This document shows, in pieces, positions 36,056 to 44,744 of a DNA stretch of 64,000 bases (its first letter is position 1; each line of letters begins with the position of its first letter). The stretch spans positions 3,805 through 67,804 of the forward strand of contig JAWSUW010000002.1 of the NCBI GenBank assembly GCA_033549245.1, given 5' to 3'. A program made the translations under genes and the position numbers. Below the pieces are notes generated by a model. It was not told the origin of the DNA, did no database searches, and was given only the letters and a program-made list of their open reading frames with translations. The stretch is from Fusibacter_D sp033549245 (GTDB lineage Bacteria > Bacillota > Clostridia > Peptostreptococcales > Acidaminobacteraceae).

Positions 36056-36637
36056 ATGAAAGAAACTAAAAAAGAGCGTACTCAAAAAGAAATTGTCGAC
36101 GCCGCCAAAACTATTATCCACGACAAGGGCCATGAAGCTATTACAGTAAGAAATTTGGCTGACATAACCGGATATTCACATACTAATCTTTATTACTATT
36201 TTAGAGATTTAAATGCCTTACTATGGACATTACGACTCGATATGATCAATGATATGATCGATGAGTTGACTGTCAACACATCATCACATGATGATGTGTT
36301 CGAAGATATACTTAATAAATTCTACAGTTATGTTGACTACTTTTTTAATCATCCCAATGTTTTTCGTTTTTTTTACTTCTATCCATTCATCCAACCGGAA
36401 GGTGATGAAAGTTATCAGAACCTCGATCAAAAATTCAATGGTATATGGCAGACTTCATTTGTCAGATTGATCCAAGAAGGAATTGTCAGTACAGAAAACT
36501 TGGAGATTGTTGCTAAAACCATTATTTATACCATGCAAGGCATGATTATGTTAAGTTTTTCATCAGGTGGCACTTCAACAAAAAAGGAAATAAAAAATGA
36601 GCTCGAAAGGCTCATCAAATATTTATTCAGAATCTAA
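36056..36637 (+). CDS. TetR-family transcriptional regulator
   Basis: 193 residues. The N-terminal HTH is classic (IVDAAKTIIHDKGHEAITVR then NLADITGYSHTNLYYYFRDL). The ligand domain (residues about 60-190) is not assignable. It should repress itself through the 15-base inverted repeat at 35997-36040, and the DUF4386 membrane protein gene that starts 25 bases downstream is probably in the same operon. Ligand unknown. Confidence 0.9.
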   Translation: MKETKKERTQKEIVDAAKTIIHDKGHEAITVRNLADITGYSHTNLYYYFRDLNALLWTLRLDMINDMIDELTVNTSSHDDVFEDILNKFYSYVDYFFNHPNVFRFFYFYPFIQPEGDESYQNLDQKFNGIWQTSFVRLIQEGIVSTENLEIVAKTIIYTMQGMIMLSFSSGGTSTKKEIKNELERLIKYLFRI

Positions 36638-36662
36638 GTGAAATTTTAGGAGGTCCTGTGTT

Positions 36663-37397
36663 ATGAATCAAGGAGTTAGAATCAATTTTCAGCCGCTCAT
36701 GCGAGTCGCATGGTATCTGGCATTTTTGATGTTATTGATCATCCCTGCCCAAATCATTATCTATGTTGTTGCTCCCCCACCTGAAACTGTTTTAGGGTTA
36801 TTTGAGCTCTTTCAAGAAAATGCACTTTTAGGTCTTGTCAGTTTGGATTTTCTTTATCTTTTCAATAATATCATCGTAGTGGTCATATATCTTGCCCTTG
36901 CGGCAATCTTGTTTCATGAGAGACCAACATCGATAGTATTGGCATTGGTATTTGGAATAATTGGTGTTGCATGCTATTATCCCTCAAATCCCGCATTTGA
37001 GATGATGACACTAAGTCATAAATATTTCCTGGCACAGCCAGCGAATCAACCGATATATTTAGGTGCTGGCGAAGCATTGATGGCTGGCTATACAGGAACT
37101 ACATTCAACGTCTACTATGTGCTCAGTACAATTTGTCTTTTGCTTTTTTCATATGCTCTATTAAAAAGCCCAAAATTCAAGAAATCAATTGGTTGGTGGG
37201 GATTGGCTTCAGGTTTCTTTATGATAATTCCATCATCTGCCGGAACACTCGGTATGATTTTCTCATTGTTGTCACTGATTCCCTGGGTGGTCTTCGTCAT
37301 ATTGGTAATGATTCATCTCAGAAAATTACTCTCAATGGATTCCAATCCTGTAACACTTGAAAAACAGCAGGGTGATGACAAAGTCATCAGACTGTAG
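36663..37397 (+). CDS. DUF4386-family membrane protein
   Basis: 244 residues with about six membrane helices (near 13-31, 60-83, 89-108, 145-165, 180-200 and 205-222), including DFLYLFNNIIVVVIYLALAA, which fits DUF4386. AGGAGG lies nine bases before the ATG. It follows the TetR gene and is probably its target. The final codons (QGDDKVIRL-stop) come from the 151-base repeat that begins at 37368, so the repeat supplied the present C terminus and stop. Confidence 0.75.
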   Translation: MNQGVRINFQPLMRVAWYLAFLMLLIIPAQIIIYVVAPPPETVLGLFELFQENALLGLVSLDFLYLFNNIIVVVIYLALAAILFHERPTSIVLALVFGIIGVACYYPSNPAFEMMTLSHKYFLAQPANQPIYLGAGEALMAGYTGTTFNVYYVLSTICLLLFSYALLKSPKFKKSIGWWGLASGFFMIIPSSAGTLGMIFSLLSLIPWVVFVILVMIHLRKLLSMDSNPVTLEKQQGDDKVIRL

Positions 37398-37518
37398 GCT
37401 TTAGAAAACGTTCAAAGTCAAGGCGCGGATAAAATCCAGTGAAGGCGCGACCTAAAGCGTCGTAACTGAACTGGGTTTTATCCAGTAACGATGGATTTGG
37501 ACGTTTATCTAAAGTCTG
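37368..37518 (+). repeat. 151-bp structured repeat, copy 1
   Basis: It differs from copy 2 (53494-53644) at 12 of 151 bases by my count. It starts with hairpin GATGAC-AAA-GTCATC. The ends pair (CTTTAG with CTAAAG), inner arms pair (GGATAAAATCCAGT with ACTGGGTTTTATCC), and a central CGAC/GTCG stem is kept. It overlaps the end of the DUF4386 gene. Less AT-rich than its surroundings. Confidence 0.85.
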
Positions 37519-37533
37519 TAACTGGCATGGGCT

Positions 37534-38379
37534 TCACGCCTGTGCCAGCTTTGGATATGCGAGCGGATACTTTAGAACCATTCCTTTATGTGAGCGAATC
37601 ATCCATCCGCTATTTTTTATTTCAATTTTCTCAAGTCCTATGATCATTCCGGCCACGTCGAAATTAAAATTCACCATCCTTGCCCCTGTTTTATCTACAA
37701 GATCATTTAGCGAGAATTTTGATTTTGAAAACACATCATAGATTTCAATCCCCTGCTCTCCCTCCAAAATATCTGCTATGATCAGTATCTCGTCATCCAT
37801 TCTATAGATCTTATCTTTGAATCCATGATGATAATAAAAACTCAAGATATGCTCATCATCTACAACTTCAAACTTGGACCCTTTTAGAACTGAATTCTTT
37901 TTAGCCTTAATCAGTTCCTCAAGACTCAAATGTATCTTTTCAAGCTTCACTGTAGACTTAAGTGGGTTTTGCCAGGAATATCTGACCGCAGTTACTTCAC
38001 TAAAACCACATCTATTATATAGTGACATAGCTTCAACATCAGCTGCCAGATAATAAAGTGAAACCGATTCATCAAAATCATTTATAATTTTTTGAATCAA
38101 TTCATAGGCAAGTCCCCTTCTTCTATATTCCGGATCGGTCATAACTGTGCCAATTTGTATCGCTTGTACTTCCTGTCCTTCAATAATCAGTGTCATTTTA
38201 TTGGCAGAGGCATTGGCGATAATTCTACCCTGATCCTCAAAACTATAAGGGATGTAACGATCATTCCAACATCCATCTTGATACCATGCTTCAAAAGATA
38301 TACCAAATGTGTTTTTTGCGAGTGTATCAAACGAAAGCCTTAGAGCATCATTTGATTTGTAATTTTTTATGAATTCCAT
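37534..38379 (-). CDS. GNAT-family N-acetyltransferase
   Basis: 281 residues. The acetyl-CoA motif A is visible in IGTVMTDPEYRRRGLAYELI and motif B in LYYLAADVEAMSLYNRCGFSEV. The N-terminal GNAT domain covers about 1-140; the C-terminal half (from EELIKAKKNSVLKGSKFEVV) may be a second, degenerate GNAT or substrate domain. AAGGAGG precedes the ATG. It ends just after repeat copy 1, and its stop lies in a GC-rich hairpin (37521-37547) that may also be its terminator. Confidence 0.82.
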   Translation of the reverse strand: MEFIKNYKSNDALRLSFDTLAKNTFGISFEAWYQDGCWNDRYIPYSFEDQGRIIANASANKMTLIIEGQEVQAIQIGTVMTDPEYRRRGLAYELIQKIINDFDESVSLYYLAADVEAMSLYNRCGFSEVTAVRYSWQNPLKSTVKLEKIHLSLEELIKAKKNSVLKGSKFEVVDDEHILSFYYHHGFKDKIYRMDDEILIIADILEGEQGIEIYDVFSKSKFSLNDLVDKTGARMVNFNFDVAGMIIGLEKIEIKNSGWMIRSHKGMVLKYPLAYPKLAQA

Positions 38380-38407
38380 ACGTTTACCTCCTTTGAAATC
38401 ATAATAT

Positions 38408-38455
38408 AAAAATATCGCACAAAAGTGTTTTTATCAACACTTTTATGCGATATCC
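38408..38455 (-). terminator. Terminator of small helical protein gene
   Basis: ATATCGCA and AAAAGTGT arms pair with ACACTTTT and TGCGATAT; the minus strand continues with TTTTTAT. Confidence 0.8.
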
Positions 38456-38479
38456 ATTCAATTGATTTAATGTTATTAA

Positions 38480-38698
38480 CTAAAACATCTTTTTAATTTT
38501 ACCTAACACTCCATCGGCCTTATCTAAAGAGAGTTTTGCCTTTACCCCTTCAATAACCTTTTCAATTTGATCACCTGGAATGTCGATTCCAAGTATAGAT
38601 TCAATTGCTTTTTCAGGATCATCTTTGAATTTGGATGCAAAATTCTCATCGGACTTTATTTTTTCTATGATCTCCTCAATTTTATTCTTTATATCCAT
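38480..38698 (-). CDS. Small helical protein (IDIPGDQIEKV type), unknown function
   Basis: 72 residues, soluble, highly charged: KIKSDENFASKFKDDPEKAI, then ESILGIDIPGDQIEKVIEGV and LGKIKKMF. Proteins with this pattern (about 70-80 residues, LGxDxPxDQxEK) are common in Clostridia. The DPEKAIESILGIDIP part is slightly like Nif11-type leader peptides, but no modification genes are nearby. A clear AAGGA site and its own terminator show it is a real monocistronic gene. Confidence 0.7.
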   Translation of the reverse strand: MDIKNKIEEIIEKIKSDENFASKFKDDPEKAIESILGIDIPGDQIEKVIEGVKAKLSLDKADGVLGKIKKMF

Positions 38699-38789
38699 GA
38701 TTTCCTTCCTTTCGTTTTATCAATTGGTTTTCATTTCATGTCCTTATTTCTATATATACTACATACAGATCATATGAAACAAAAAATTC

Positions 38790-39247
38790 TTAAGCTTCAT
38801 CAATTGCTTGTTTGATGGTTTCGTGACAGCAAATTCCAAGAGGGTTACTGATTTCACAATGGCAACTTTTCATTGCTCCGGTATAGTTTATGACCTTGCT
38901 CATATTTTTGTCTCCGATTATACGAACAGCTTCTTTTATTTGATCAAATGTAACCTTGTTACAGTAACATGCGTATTTGGGATCTGCATCTTTCTTATAC
39001 CAGATTGCCTCTCTTACCTGATTTTTTTCGATAATTACATGTTCATTTATACTAAAATACTTGACAGGTCCAAATCAAGATCGTTAATGGCTTCACCAAA
39101 TTCTTTTTTGACAAGATGTCTAACAGTTACATTTTTTACAAGTTTACCTGCATCACCACATACAGGACATTTCGGAGCATTTTGCTCAATAACGACGAGT
39201 TCAATTACGCCACTACAACAATTGTTGTTTTTATCGCTTGACATCAT
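38790..39247 (-). pseudogene. CopZ-like zinc/[2Fe-2S] protein, frameshifted
   Basis: The first frame (39247 to about 39075) reads CCSGVIELVVIEQNAPKCPV then CGDAGKLVKNVTVRHLVKKE and runs into a stop at 39047. A shift of one base near 39070-39085 gives the rest: VKYFSINEHVIIEKNQVREA, WYKKDADPKYACYCNKVTFD, CHCEISNPLGICCHETI and a stop at 38790. Together this is the zinc-ribbon plus BFD-type [2Fe-2S] (CYC...CHC...CC) CopZ-like family. It is either a broken gene or a sequencing error; the family Cys pair between the domains is also missing. Confidence 0.75.
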
Positions 39248-39293
39248 ATTTCCTCCTTGATGCTTATAATGATTAATTATATCATACCGATAA

Positions 39294-40229
39294 TTGTTTT
39301 ATTCCAGTCAATTAGGGCATAAAAATGGTAATTTAGTCATAGCTGCAAGTGTTGGAGTGATTTATGTCATTGTTGGTTTAATATATTTTTTAGTCTTCAT
39401 ACACAACGTCTCAACACATATACAAGCCAATGGTTTGATTCTCAGGCTTGAAAATGAAGCTCTTGAAAAAATCAATCAATATCGTGACCTAGTAAAAGAG
39501 TCTAATATTGTTACAGAACAAACCTTTCACAAAATCATAGACAATAAGAATTACACAAATCTAAATAGTCGAAATGATGGTTATATCCAAGAAATTGATT
39601 ACAACAGATTACTAAGAATCGCCCAATCACACAACTTGATAATTTGCTTCAAAAAAGTTGTAGGTCAGTTCGTTTCAACAGAAACCCGAATCATGACAAT
39701 CTATTATGAAGGTGAACATGAGATTGACAAAGAGATTCAGCATGAAATACACCAGTGCATATGGATCGGAAATAAAAAAACTGAAACACAAGATTTCAGT
39801 TTTACTATTCAAAAGATTGTAGAAATTGCGCTTAGAGCACTATCTCCTGGTATAAACGACCCTAATACAGCAATTCACTGCCTTAAGAATCTCGGACTTT
39901 TGTTAAGAGATCTGGCTGATATTGACAAAGGTTATGTCGTACTCCGAGAAGAAGATGAGGGCGGTTTCATAATGTATGAAGCTTATGACTTCGAAATTCT
40001 ACTTTATGATGCATACCAACAAATCATCTTATACGGTCAATCTGATGCATCCGTAATGATTGTAGTATTTAAATCTTTAAGATTTTCAAAAGTCAATGCC
40101 TCTAGTGACAATATCAAGACCATAAACGCTTATGCGACAAATTTATTTGAAAAATTGACCAACAATCGATATGATCCACTTGAATACTCTAAAATCAGGA
40201 AAGAGTACAATGAATTAATTGAACTGTAA
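39294..40229 (+). pseudogene. DUF2254 membrane protein, 5'-truncated
   Basis: The frame gives about 311 residues that match only the C-terminal three quarters of DUF2254 proteins: the last membrane helix (GVIYVIVGLIYFLVFIHNVS), then SHNLIICFKKVVGQFVSTET and the signature LSPGINDPNTAIHCL. Family members are usually above 400 residues with four helices. The frame opens at a TTG without ribosome site, next to the start of the divergent CopZ-like gene. The N-terminal helices were probably lost by deletion. Confidence 0.65.
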
Positions 40230-40244
40230 ACTTACATTATGTGA

Positions 40245-40886
40245 CTATTCTTCACTCTTAACATATTGGTTGGATTTGAACTTGTACTCACCTTCGATTT
40301 CCATAAGAGTTAGTACCTTGGCACCATCTCCGAAGAATCCGTCATCATAGTATAATCGGATTTGATTGCCTTCCCGCTCTCCACGGTTAAATGTAATGAG
40401 ACTTCGATAATTGGTATCTCCATGGAAATAGTAATAAGCGTCATAATCTTCCAAATAGATCATATTCTCCAGTCCGATTTTATCTGATTCTTCAACTGTG
40501 ATGTCCATGTGTTCCATCAATATTGCGTCCATGTTGCTCAAACTATTCTTTTCACAAGGACTAGGCAACTGATTTATGGAACCAGGTATGCCAAACGCTT
40601 TCATCGCGCTGAGCAGTTCCTCGTCTGTAATGATCTCATCTAGACCGGATCCAACATAAAATAGACCAAACAGATCAATAGATTCAGGCTCATCATAAAT
40701 AGAACTTAGAAATTGATTGCGAATATTAAGAAATTCTCCATTGAAAAAAGTATCTCCATTAAAGACTTCTAGTTCTTCGGTGCTGAGTGCTTCGATCTTA
40801 ACTTCATCATCTACATTTGCTGAACATCCCATAAAGGCTGTGCTGAGCATTATCGCCATTATTACACACATAACTTTCTTATTCAT
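40245..40886 (-). CDS. Lipoprotein, unknown function
   Basis: 213 residues from the ATG at 40886; GGAGG is seven bases upstream, and the ATG at 40892 is too close. Lipobox FMGC. The mature part (LSTEELEVFNGDTFFNGEFL then NIRNQFLSSIYDEPESIDLF) is acidic and of a type I have seen in Clostridia without assigned function. A small beta-rich C-terminal part may be a ligand-binding domain. Separate from the hydrolase gene upstream by about 30 bases. Confidence 0.65.
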   Translation of the reverse strand: MNKKVMCVIMAIMLSTAFMGCSANVDDEVKIEALSTEELEVFNGDTFFNGEFLNIRNQFLSSIYDEPESIDLFGLFYVGSGLDEIITDEELLSAMKAFGIPGSINQLPSPCEKNSLSNMDAILMEHMDITVEESDKIGLENMIYLEDYDAYYYFHGDTNYRSLITFNRGEREGNQIRLYYDDGFFGDGAKVLTLMEIEGEYKFKSNQYVKSEE

Positions 40887-40918
40887 AGTCATGCCTCCGT
40901 TTTTTGGACTTATATTTC

Positions 40919-41671
40919 TTAATTGCCACTATTCACTAATTGATAAAAAAGATCTACATACTTTTCTGGATGGACCAAACTGATTTCACCATGCCCCATT
41001 CCATCCATTATTTTAAGTTCACTTCCTGGAATCATCTGGTGGAGTATTAAAGCAGATTTCTTCATGATCTTAAGTTCTTTTTCTCCGACAATAATCATAA
41101 CCTTTGATTTTGTATGGCTTAGTGAGCTCTTAACAATGAAATTGGCATTGCTTAAAGTGATGTTGACAAGTGATTGTTTCGAAATCCTCAATGAATCCTC
41201 ATAGTAGTTCTCAAACATATTCTCAGGTACAAACAGTGATTTGGCTTGTAACTTTGAGAACCATTTTTTTTGAATAAGCCCATAAAAAAGCTTATACATC
41301 GGTGCAGTAAATATCGCCACACTTTTCATCGGTATAATCAAAGCACTTTCAATGATCGCATATTTTGAGATGTTTTCTCTCTTTGATAAAATTTCAGTGA
41401 CAATTTGAGCACCAATCGATAGGCCGCAAATCGCCAAAACCTCTCCATTTAAGTGCTCTTCGATATACTGAATTAAATTATTCGCGGACTCCTCTATACT
41501 AATAAAGGTGTTCTCGCCGTCTTCTCCATGACCATCAATAATTGGAGTGACTACATGATAGTCATTTTTAAGAAGTTCAATAACGTTATTTAAGGACCAC
41601 CAAGATAGCCCGCCGCCATGCAACAAGACTACAGTTGGCAGCTCCTTTCTTCCCGACTCTCTGATTTTCAT
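40919..41671 (-). CDS. Alpha/beta-hydrolase
   Basis: 250 residues. HGGGLSWWS is the oxyanion-hole loop, CGLSIGAQ the nucleophile elbow (Ser near residue 98), and DGMGHGEISLVHPE holds the catalytic His near 230. The acid may be the Glu/Asp near VGEKELK. The start overlaps the PNPOx-like gene stop by four bases, so the two are co-translated. Substrate unknown. Confidence 0.82.
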   Translation of the reverse strand: MKIRESGRKELPTVVLLHGGGLSWWSLNNVIELLKNDYHVVTPIIDGHGEDGENTFISIEESANNLIQYIEEHLNGEVLAICGLSIGAQIVTEILSKRENISKYAIIESALIIPMKSVAIFTAPMYKLFYGLIQKKWFSKLQAKSLFVPENMFENYYEDSLRISKQSLVNITLSNANFIVKSSLSHTKSKVMIIVGEKELKIMKKSALILHQMIPGSELKIMDGMGHGEISLVHPEKYVDLFYQLVNSGN

Positions 41672-42156
41672 ACTTTTTTCACCCGAACAAACTCAATAGC
41701 TTCTTTGCCTGTCATATGATCAATATCTATCGCAATGATATGAGAAGCGTTACACCCTCTAATTTCCTCAAGTCTAGCTTCTTCAGGAACATCTCCAGAA
41801 TATTTCTCAACAAGGGCTTTAAAGGCTTCCAGCCATTCATCACCACTTGCAATTCTAGTCTTCCCAAATGCAATCACACTTCTAAAATAAGAAGTATACT
41901 CCTTACTAACAATCGTGTCCTCATCAATTACCGCAAAGGAAACTTTAGGGTCTTTTAAGATCGCATCGAGTTTATGACCCGCTTTGGCTGAATGAAAATA
42001 GACCTTGTCATTAAAGTAAACATAGCTGAGTGGAACTGCATATGGATAATCATCATCACCATGACATGCCAATACACCATTTGTATTTCGATTCATTACT
42101 GCTAATGTGTCAACTTCTGATAAAATTTGCTTATTACGTCTCATTTCTCTAAACAT
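41668..42156 (-). CDS. Pyridoxamine 5'-phosphate oxidase-like FMN protein
   Basis: 162 residues. The split-barrel flavin fold is shown by TLAVMNRNTNGVLACHGDDD, YPYAVPLSYVYFNDKVYFHS and AKAGHKLDAILKDPKVSFAV. Members of this NimA-like group reduce nitro compounds or bind heme or FMN. GGAGG precedes the ATG. It is coupled to an alpha/beta-hydrolase and follows the Fpg/Nei-like gene by 28 bases. Confidence 0.85.
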   Translation of the reverse strand: MFREMRRNKQILSEVDTLAVMNRNTNGVLACHGDDDYPYAVPLSYVYFNDKVYFHSAKAGHKLDAILKDPKVSFAVIDEDTIVSKEYTSYFRSVIAFGKTRIASGDEWLEAFKALVEKYSGDVPEEARLEEIRGCNASHIIAIDIDHMTGKEAIEFVRVKKV

Positions 42157-42184
42157 TGTGCTTCCTCCAGTGGATTAATTAATC

Positions 42185-43009
42185 TTATAACTTCTGGCAG
42201 TTTACGCAATAATAAATACTGCCTCCCATATAGCTTTCTTTTCGAATTGGTTCTCCACATTTGTGACAAGGCTGATTATGTGTATTTTTGCTCAGCTTTG
42301 TAAGGTATCTGCCGGACTCACCATAAATGTCTTTTTCAGTATCTCTTCCACCACGCTCAACCATTTCATTTAGTGTATCCTTAATACTGAGATAGAGATT
42401 CTCAATATCTTGTTCGGATAAATTATTCAGTTTACGCTTTGGATGCATGCCAGCGTTGAATAGAATGTCTTGCAAAACACCGTTTCCAATACCCGGAAAA
42501 CGTTGTTCCGTAGCGAGAAATGCTTTTAATGTTGGATTTCTACTTTCATGATTCACCATTGATTTAAAATAATCTAGGTCGAATGCGTCTGTCAATGGTG
42601 AAGGCTTTTGCATTGCAACCAAGTAGTATGGATTTTGATTCTCACCGGATTTAAAAGCCATGATGCCACCGTACATTTGCACCGAAAAAATCACAGTTTT
42701 TCCATGATCAAAAGTTATGAGCAGCTGATGTTTGGTAGGCAGCTTATCGCCGCTTGAAAACACTCTGATGTTCACACCGTCACTTAGTGCTATTCTCATA
42801 TTTTCAAGTTCAATTTGAACTTGCCCATTCAACGGTTTAACATCTGTGACAACATGTCCAACCAATCTGCTATCATAAGCATCTGGATTTTCATAATACC
42901 ATGTCAATTTATGTGGAGAGGTATTCGCAGTAACGCTCACCACTTTTGCACCAACAATTTCCTTTCTCAGTTGTTCGCTAATCACGTAAGCTTCAGGAAT
43001 CTCTAACAT
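42185..43009 (-). CDS. Fpg/Nei-like DNA glycosylase homologue without N-terminal Pro
   Basis: 274 residues. The helix-two-turn-helix (FPGIGNGVLQDILFNAGMHP) and the C-terminal zinc finger (CHKCGEPIRKES then YYCVNCQKL) are intact. However the N terminus is MLEIPEAYV where Fpg and Nei have MPEGPE-like, so the catalytic Pro that forms the Schiff base is replaced by Leu; Glu3 is kept. GGGAGG precedes this ATG, and no upstream start restores Pro. It may be a different or non-catalytic branch of the family. Confidence 0.85.
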   Translation of the reverse strand: MLEIPEAYVISEQLRKEIVGAKVVSVTANTSPHKLTWYYENPDAYDSRLVGHVVTDVKPLNGQVQIELENMRIALSDGVNIRVFSSGDKLPTKHQLLITFDHGKTVIFSVQMYGGIMAFKSGENQNPYYLVAMQKPSPLTDAFDLDYFKSMVNHESRNPTLKAFLATEQRFPGIGNGVLQDILFNAGMHPKRKLNNLSEQDIENLYLSIKDTLNEMVERGGRDTEKDIYGESGRYLTKLSKNTHNQPCHKCGEPIRKESYMGGSIYYCVNCQKL

Positions 43010-43044
43010 TTTACGCCTCCCAAATTGCTATCCATTTCCGTAAT

Positions 43045-43569
43045 TTAAACCAGTAAATCTTCTATATTTGATTTCCAAAATATGTAGTCATCATTTCTAT
43101 AAACTTCTTTTAGTCCAATCTTTTCTAGTACTTTTCTGGAAGCTATATTATCAATCAAACAATCTGCTTTCAAAATCTTGACACTCTCTTGCATCTTGGT
43201 CCATTTTGCAATGCCTTTAAGTGCTTCAAAGCCATAACCCTTGTTCCATGCCTCACTGACAAGACCAAATCCGATTTCAACTTCTCCATTTTCATCAGGT
43301 TTGCCATGAAATCCAATATCACCAATCACCATATCGTTCTCCTTACACTTGATCATCCAGAACTCATATCCGCTAGGATAGTCTTGTCTTTTCAGCGTTT
43401 CATGAACCATAGGTAAAATATCTTTGGTATCTGGTGTTGGCCAGTGTTCAGACATGTGAATTCCAATGTTTTCAATCTCATTTAGATCATTGTTTAGAAG
43501 TAATGTTGTTAATTGTAACGTCGCGGGAATAAGAATCAATCGGTCTGTTATAATATTTTGAATAATCAC
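43045..43569 (-). CDS. GNAT acetyltransferase (RimJ-like)
   Basis: 174 residues from GTG 43569, six bases after GAGG; an ATG at 43581 that overlaps the previous stop is the alternative. The sequence is a typical RimJ-type GNAT: ITDRLILIPA, then GDIGFHGKPDENGEVEIGFG, LVSEAWNKGYGFEALKGIAK, and NIASRKVLEKIGLKEVYR. It follows the DUF3795 gene immediately, the same pair as the fusion at the left edge of the window. Confidence 0.85.
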   Translation of the reverse strand: MIIQNIITDRLILIPATLQLTTLLLNNDLNEIENIGIHMSEHWPTPDTKDILPMVHETLKRQDYPSGYEFWMIKCKENDMVIGDIGFHGKPDENGEVEIGFGLVSEAWNKGYGFEALKGIAKWTKMQESVKILKADCLIDNIASRKVLEKIGLKEVYRNDDYIFWKSNIEDLLV

Positions 43570-43577
43570 ATGACACC

Positions 43578-44129
43578 TCATTTGGTTTTTTTTCTGAGCT
43601 TTAATACCATGTTTTTTTGTTGTGCCAAATCGTCAAAAACAGATTTAATCCGTTCAGCCTTCTCTTTCACCGTGAGAGTATGAGACGAATCAAACGCTTC
43701 AACCTCTCTCATGGCATTTTCCAGTTCCTCCAAATCTAGCAGGTTTACTGCAACACAATAGAAAGTTTTTTTCCTACCATCATTGTATTCGTTCAATAAT
43801 TTCTCAAGGATCACCCTTTTCTTTTCCAGTTCCTCATTGTATGCGTCCACTCCAATTTTCCTAGCTCTTTGTAAATCTCTCATTTGACACTGATGAGTTA
43901 TAAACGAATCATATTGTTCAACACCATCATATTTATCGCATGGAAACTCAGGGCACTGAGAGCAGTATTCGACTTTACCATGTGAAAGGCTACACCGGGC
44001 AAATGAACAGGATTGATTTCCTGGACCGCCACCACAACCTGGGCAATACCCTCCCAGTTTCATGGGACAGAGCCCACAATTGAGTCCACAAAGCGAGAAC
44101 ATCAGATTCTTTCTTTCAAAATCTTTCAT
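43578..44129 (-). CDS. DUF3795 Cys-rich protein
   Basis: 183 residues. The first 75 hold 13 cysteines (CGLNCGLCPMKLGGYCPGCG, then CSFARCSLSHGKVEYCSQCP and FPCDKYDG), fitting DUF3795, which probably binds metal. The rest is helical (a KKRVILEKLLNEYNDGRKKT helix and a VKEKAERIKSVFDDL helix). The stop overlaps the GNAT gene. Ribosome site is weak (GGTG). Confidence 0.8.
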   Translation of the reverse strand: MKDFERKNLMFSLCGLNCGLCPMKLGGYCPGCGGGPGNQSCSFARCSLSHGKVEYCSQCPEFPCDKYDGVEQYDSFITHQCQMRDLQRARKIGVDAYNEELEKKRVILEKLLNEYNDGRKKTFYCVAVNLLDLEELENAMREVEAFDSSHTLTVKEKAERIKSVFDDLAQQKNMVLKLRKKTK

Positions 44130-44144
44130 TTTGGTTCACCAACC

Positions 44145-44708
44145 CTATTTTTTGAGTTCGTTTGGAGGTTTCATATAAAAAAATAGCCAACCAAAAGCAC
44201 TCACAAACATCACTCTTTGGAGCAGTCCCATATACGATGGCAAAGCCATCATTCCTAATGGGATCAGTGTTGCGACAATTGCCATGATCAACCCACTTGC
44301 TCTCTGCCATTTATGAGTCATAAATCCATGTCCAGCAGCTAGAAAAGTAAAACTGAATCCTGTGGCGCTTGCAAAAATGGAATGCATTTGATCATGAAAC
44401 TTATTAATTTCAATATAATCAATCAATGGTGCATGTCTAAACACACCGGTTAGGATTAGACTCAAGCCGAAGATCATACCAATCACTTGATTGAATCGAA
44501 TTTTACTCGAAAGTGTAATCCAAATTGACATTGCTCCAAGACACATGAAAACAAAGTTCATTACCAAGGCGTTTGGTGAACCCTGTGCTCCTAAATGACT
44601 GGTGGTATTACTCACGATGGAATATCCTTCAAAGCTGAAAAGTGCCAAGCCGCTGGAAACAGCCAAAAATAGAAAATAGACAATAATGGCAACTTTATTT
44701 TTATTCAT
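44145..44708 (-). CDS. DUF998-like membrane protein
   Basis: 187 residues from ATG 44708 (GGAG eight bases upstream), with about six membrane helices (IIVYFLFLAVSSGLALF, ALVMNFVFMCLGAMSIWITL, VIGMIFGLSLILTGVFRHAP and others). Conserved SNTTSHLGAQGSPNA between helices one and two is typical of DUF998. It lies between the kinase-like gene and the DUF3795 gene on the same strand. Function unknown. Confidence 0.7.
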   Translation of the reverse strand: MNKNKVAIIVYFLFLAVSSGLALFSFEGYSIVSNTTSHLGAQGSPNALVMNFVFMCLGAMSIWITLSSKIRFNQVIGMIFGLSLILTGVFRHAPLIDYIEINKFHDQMHSIFASATGFSFTFLAAGHGFMTHKWQRASGLIMAIVATLIPLGMMALPSYMGLLQRVMFVSAFGWLFFYMKPPNELKK

Positions 44709-44744
44709 CAGCTGATCTCCTTTAAGATTTGTGAAAATATTCAC

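Noticed and set aside
38480..38698. Nif11-type peptide precursor
   Set aside because: Similarity is slight, no double-Gly leader cleavage site is seen and no modification or export genes are nearby.
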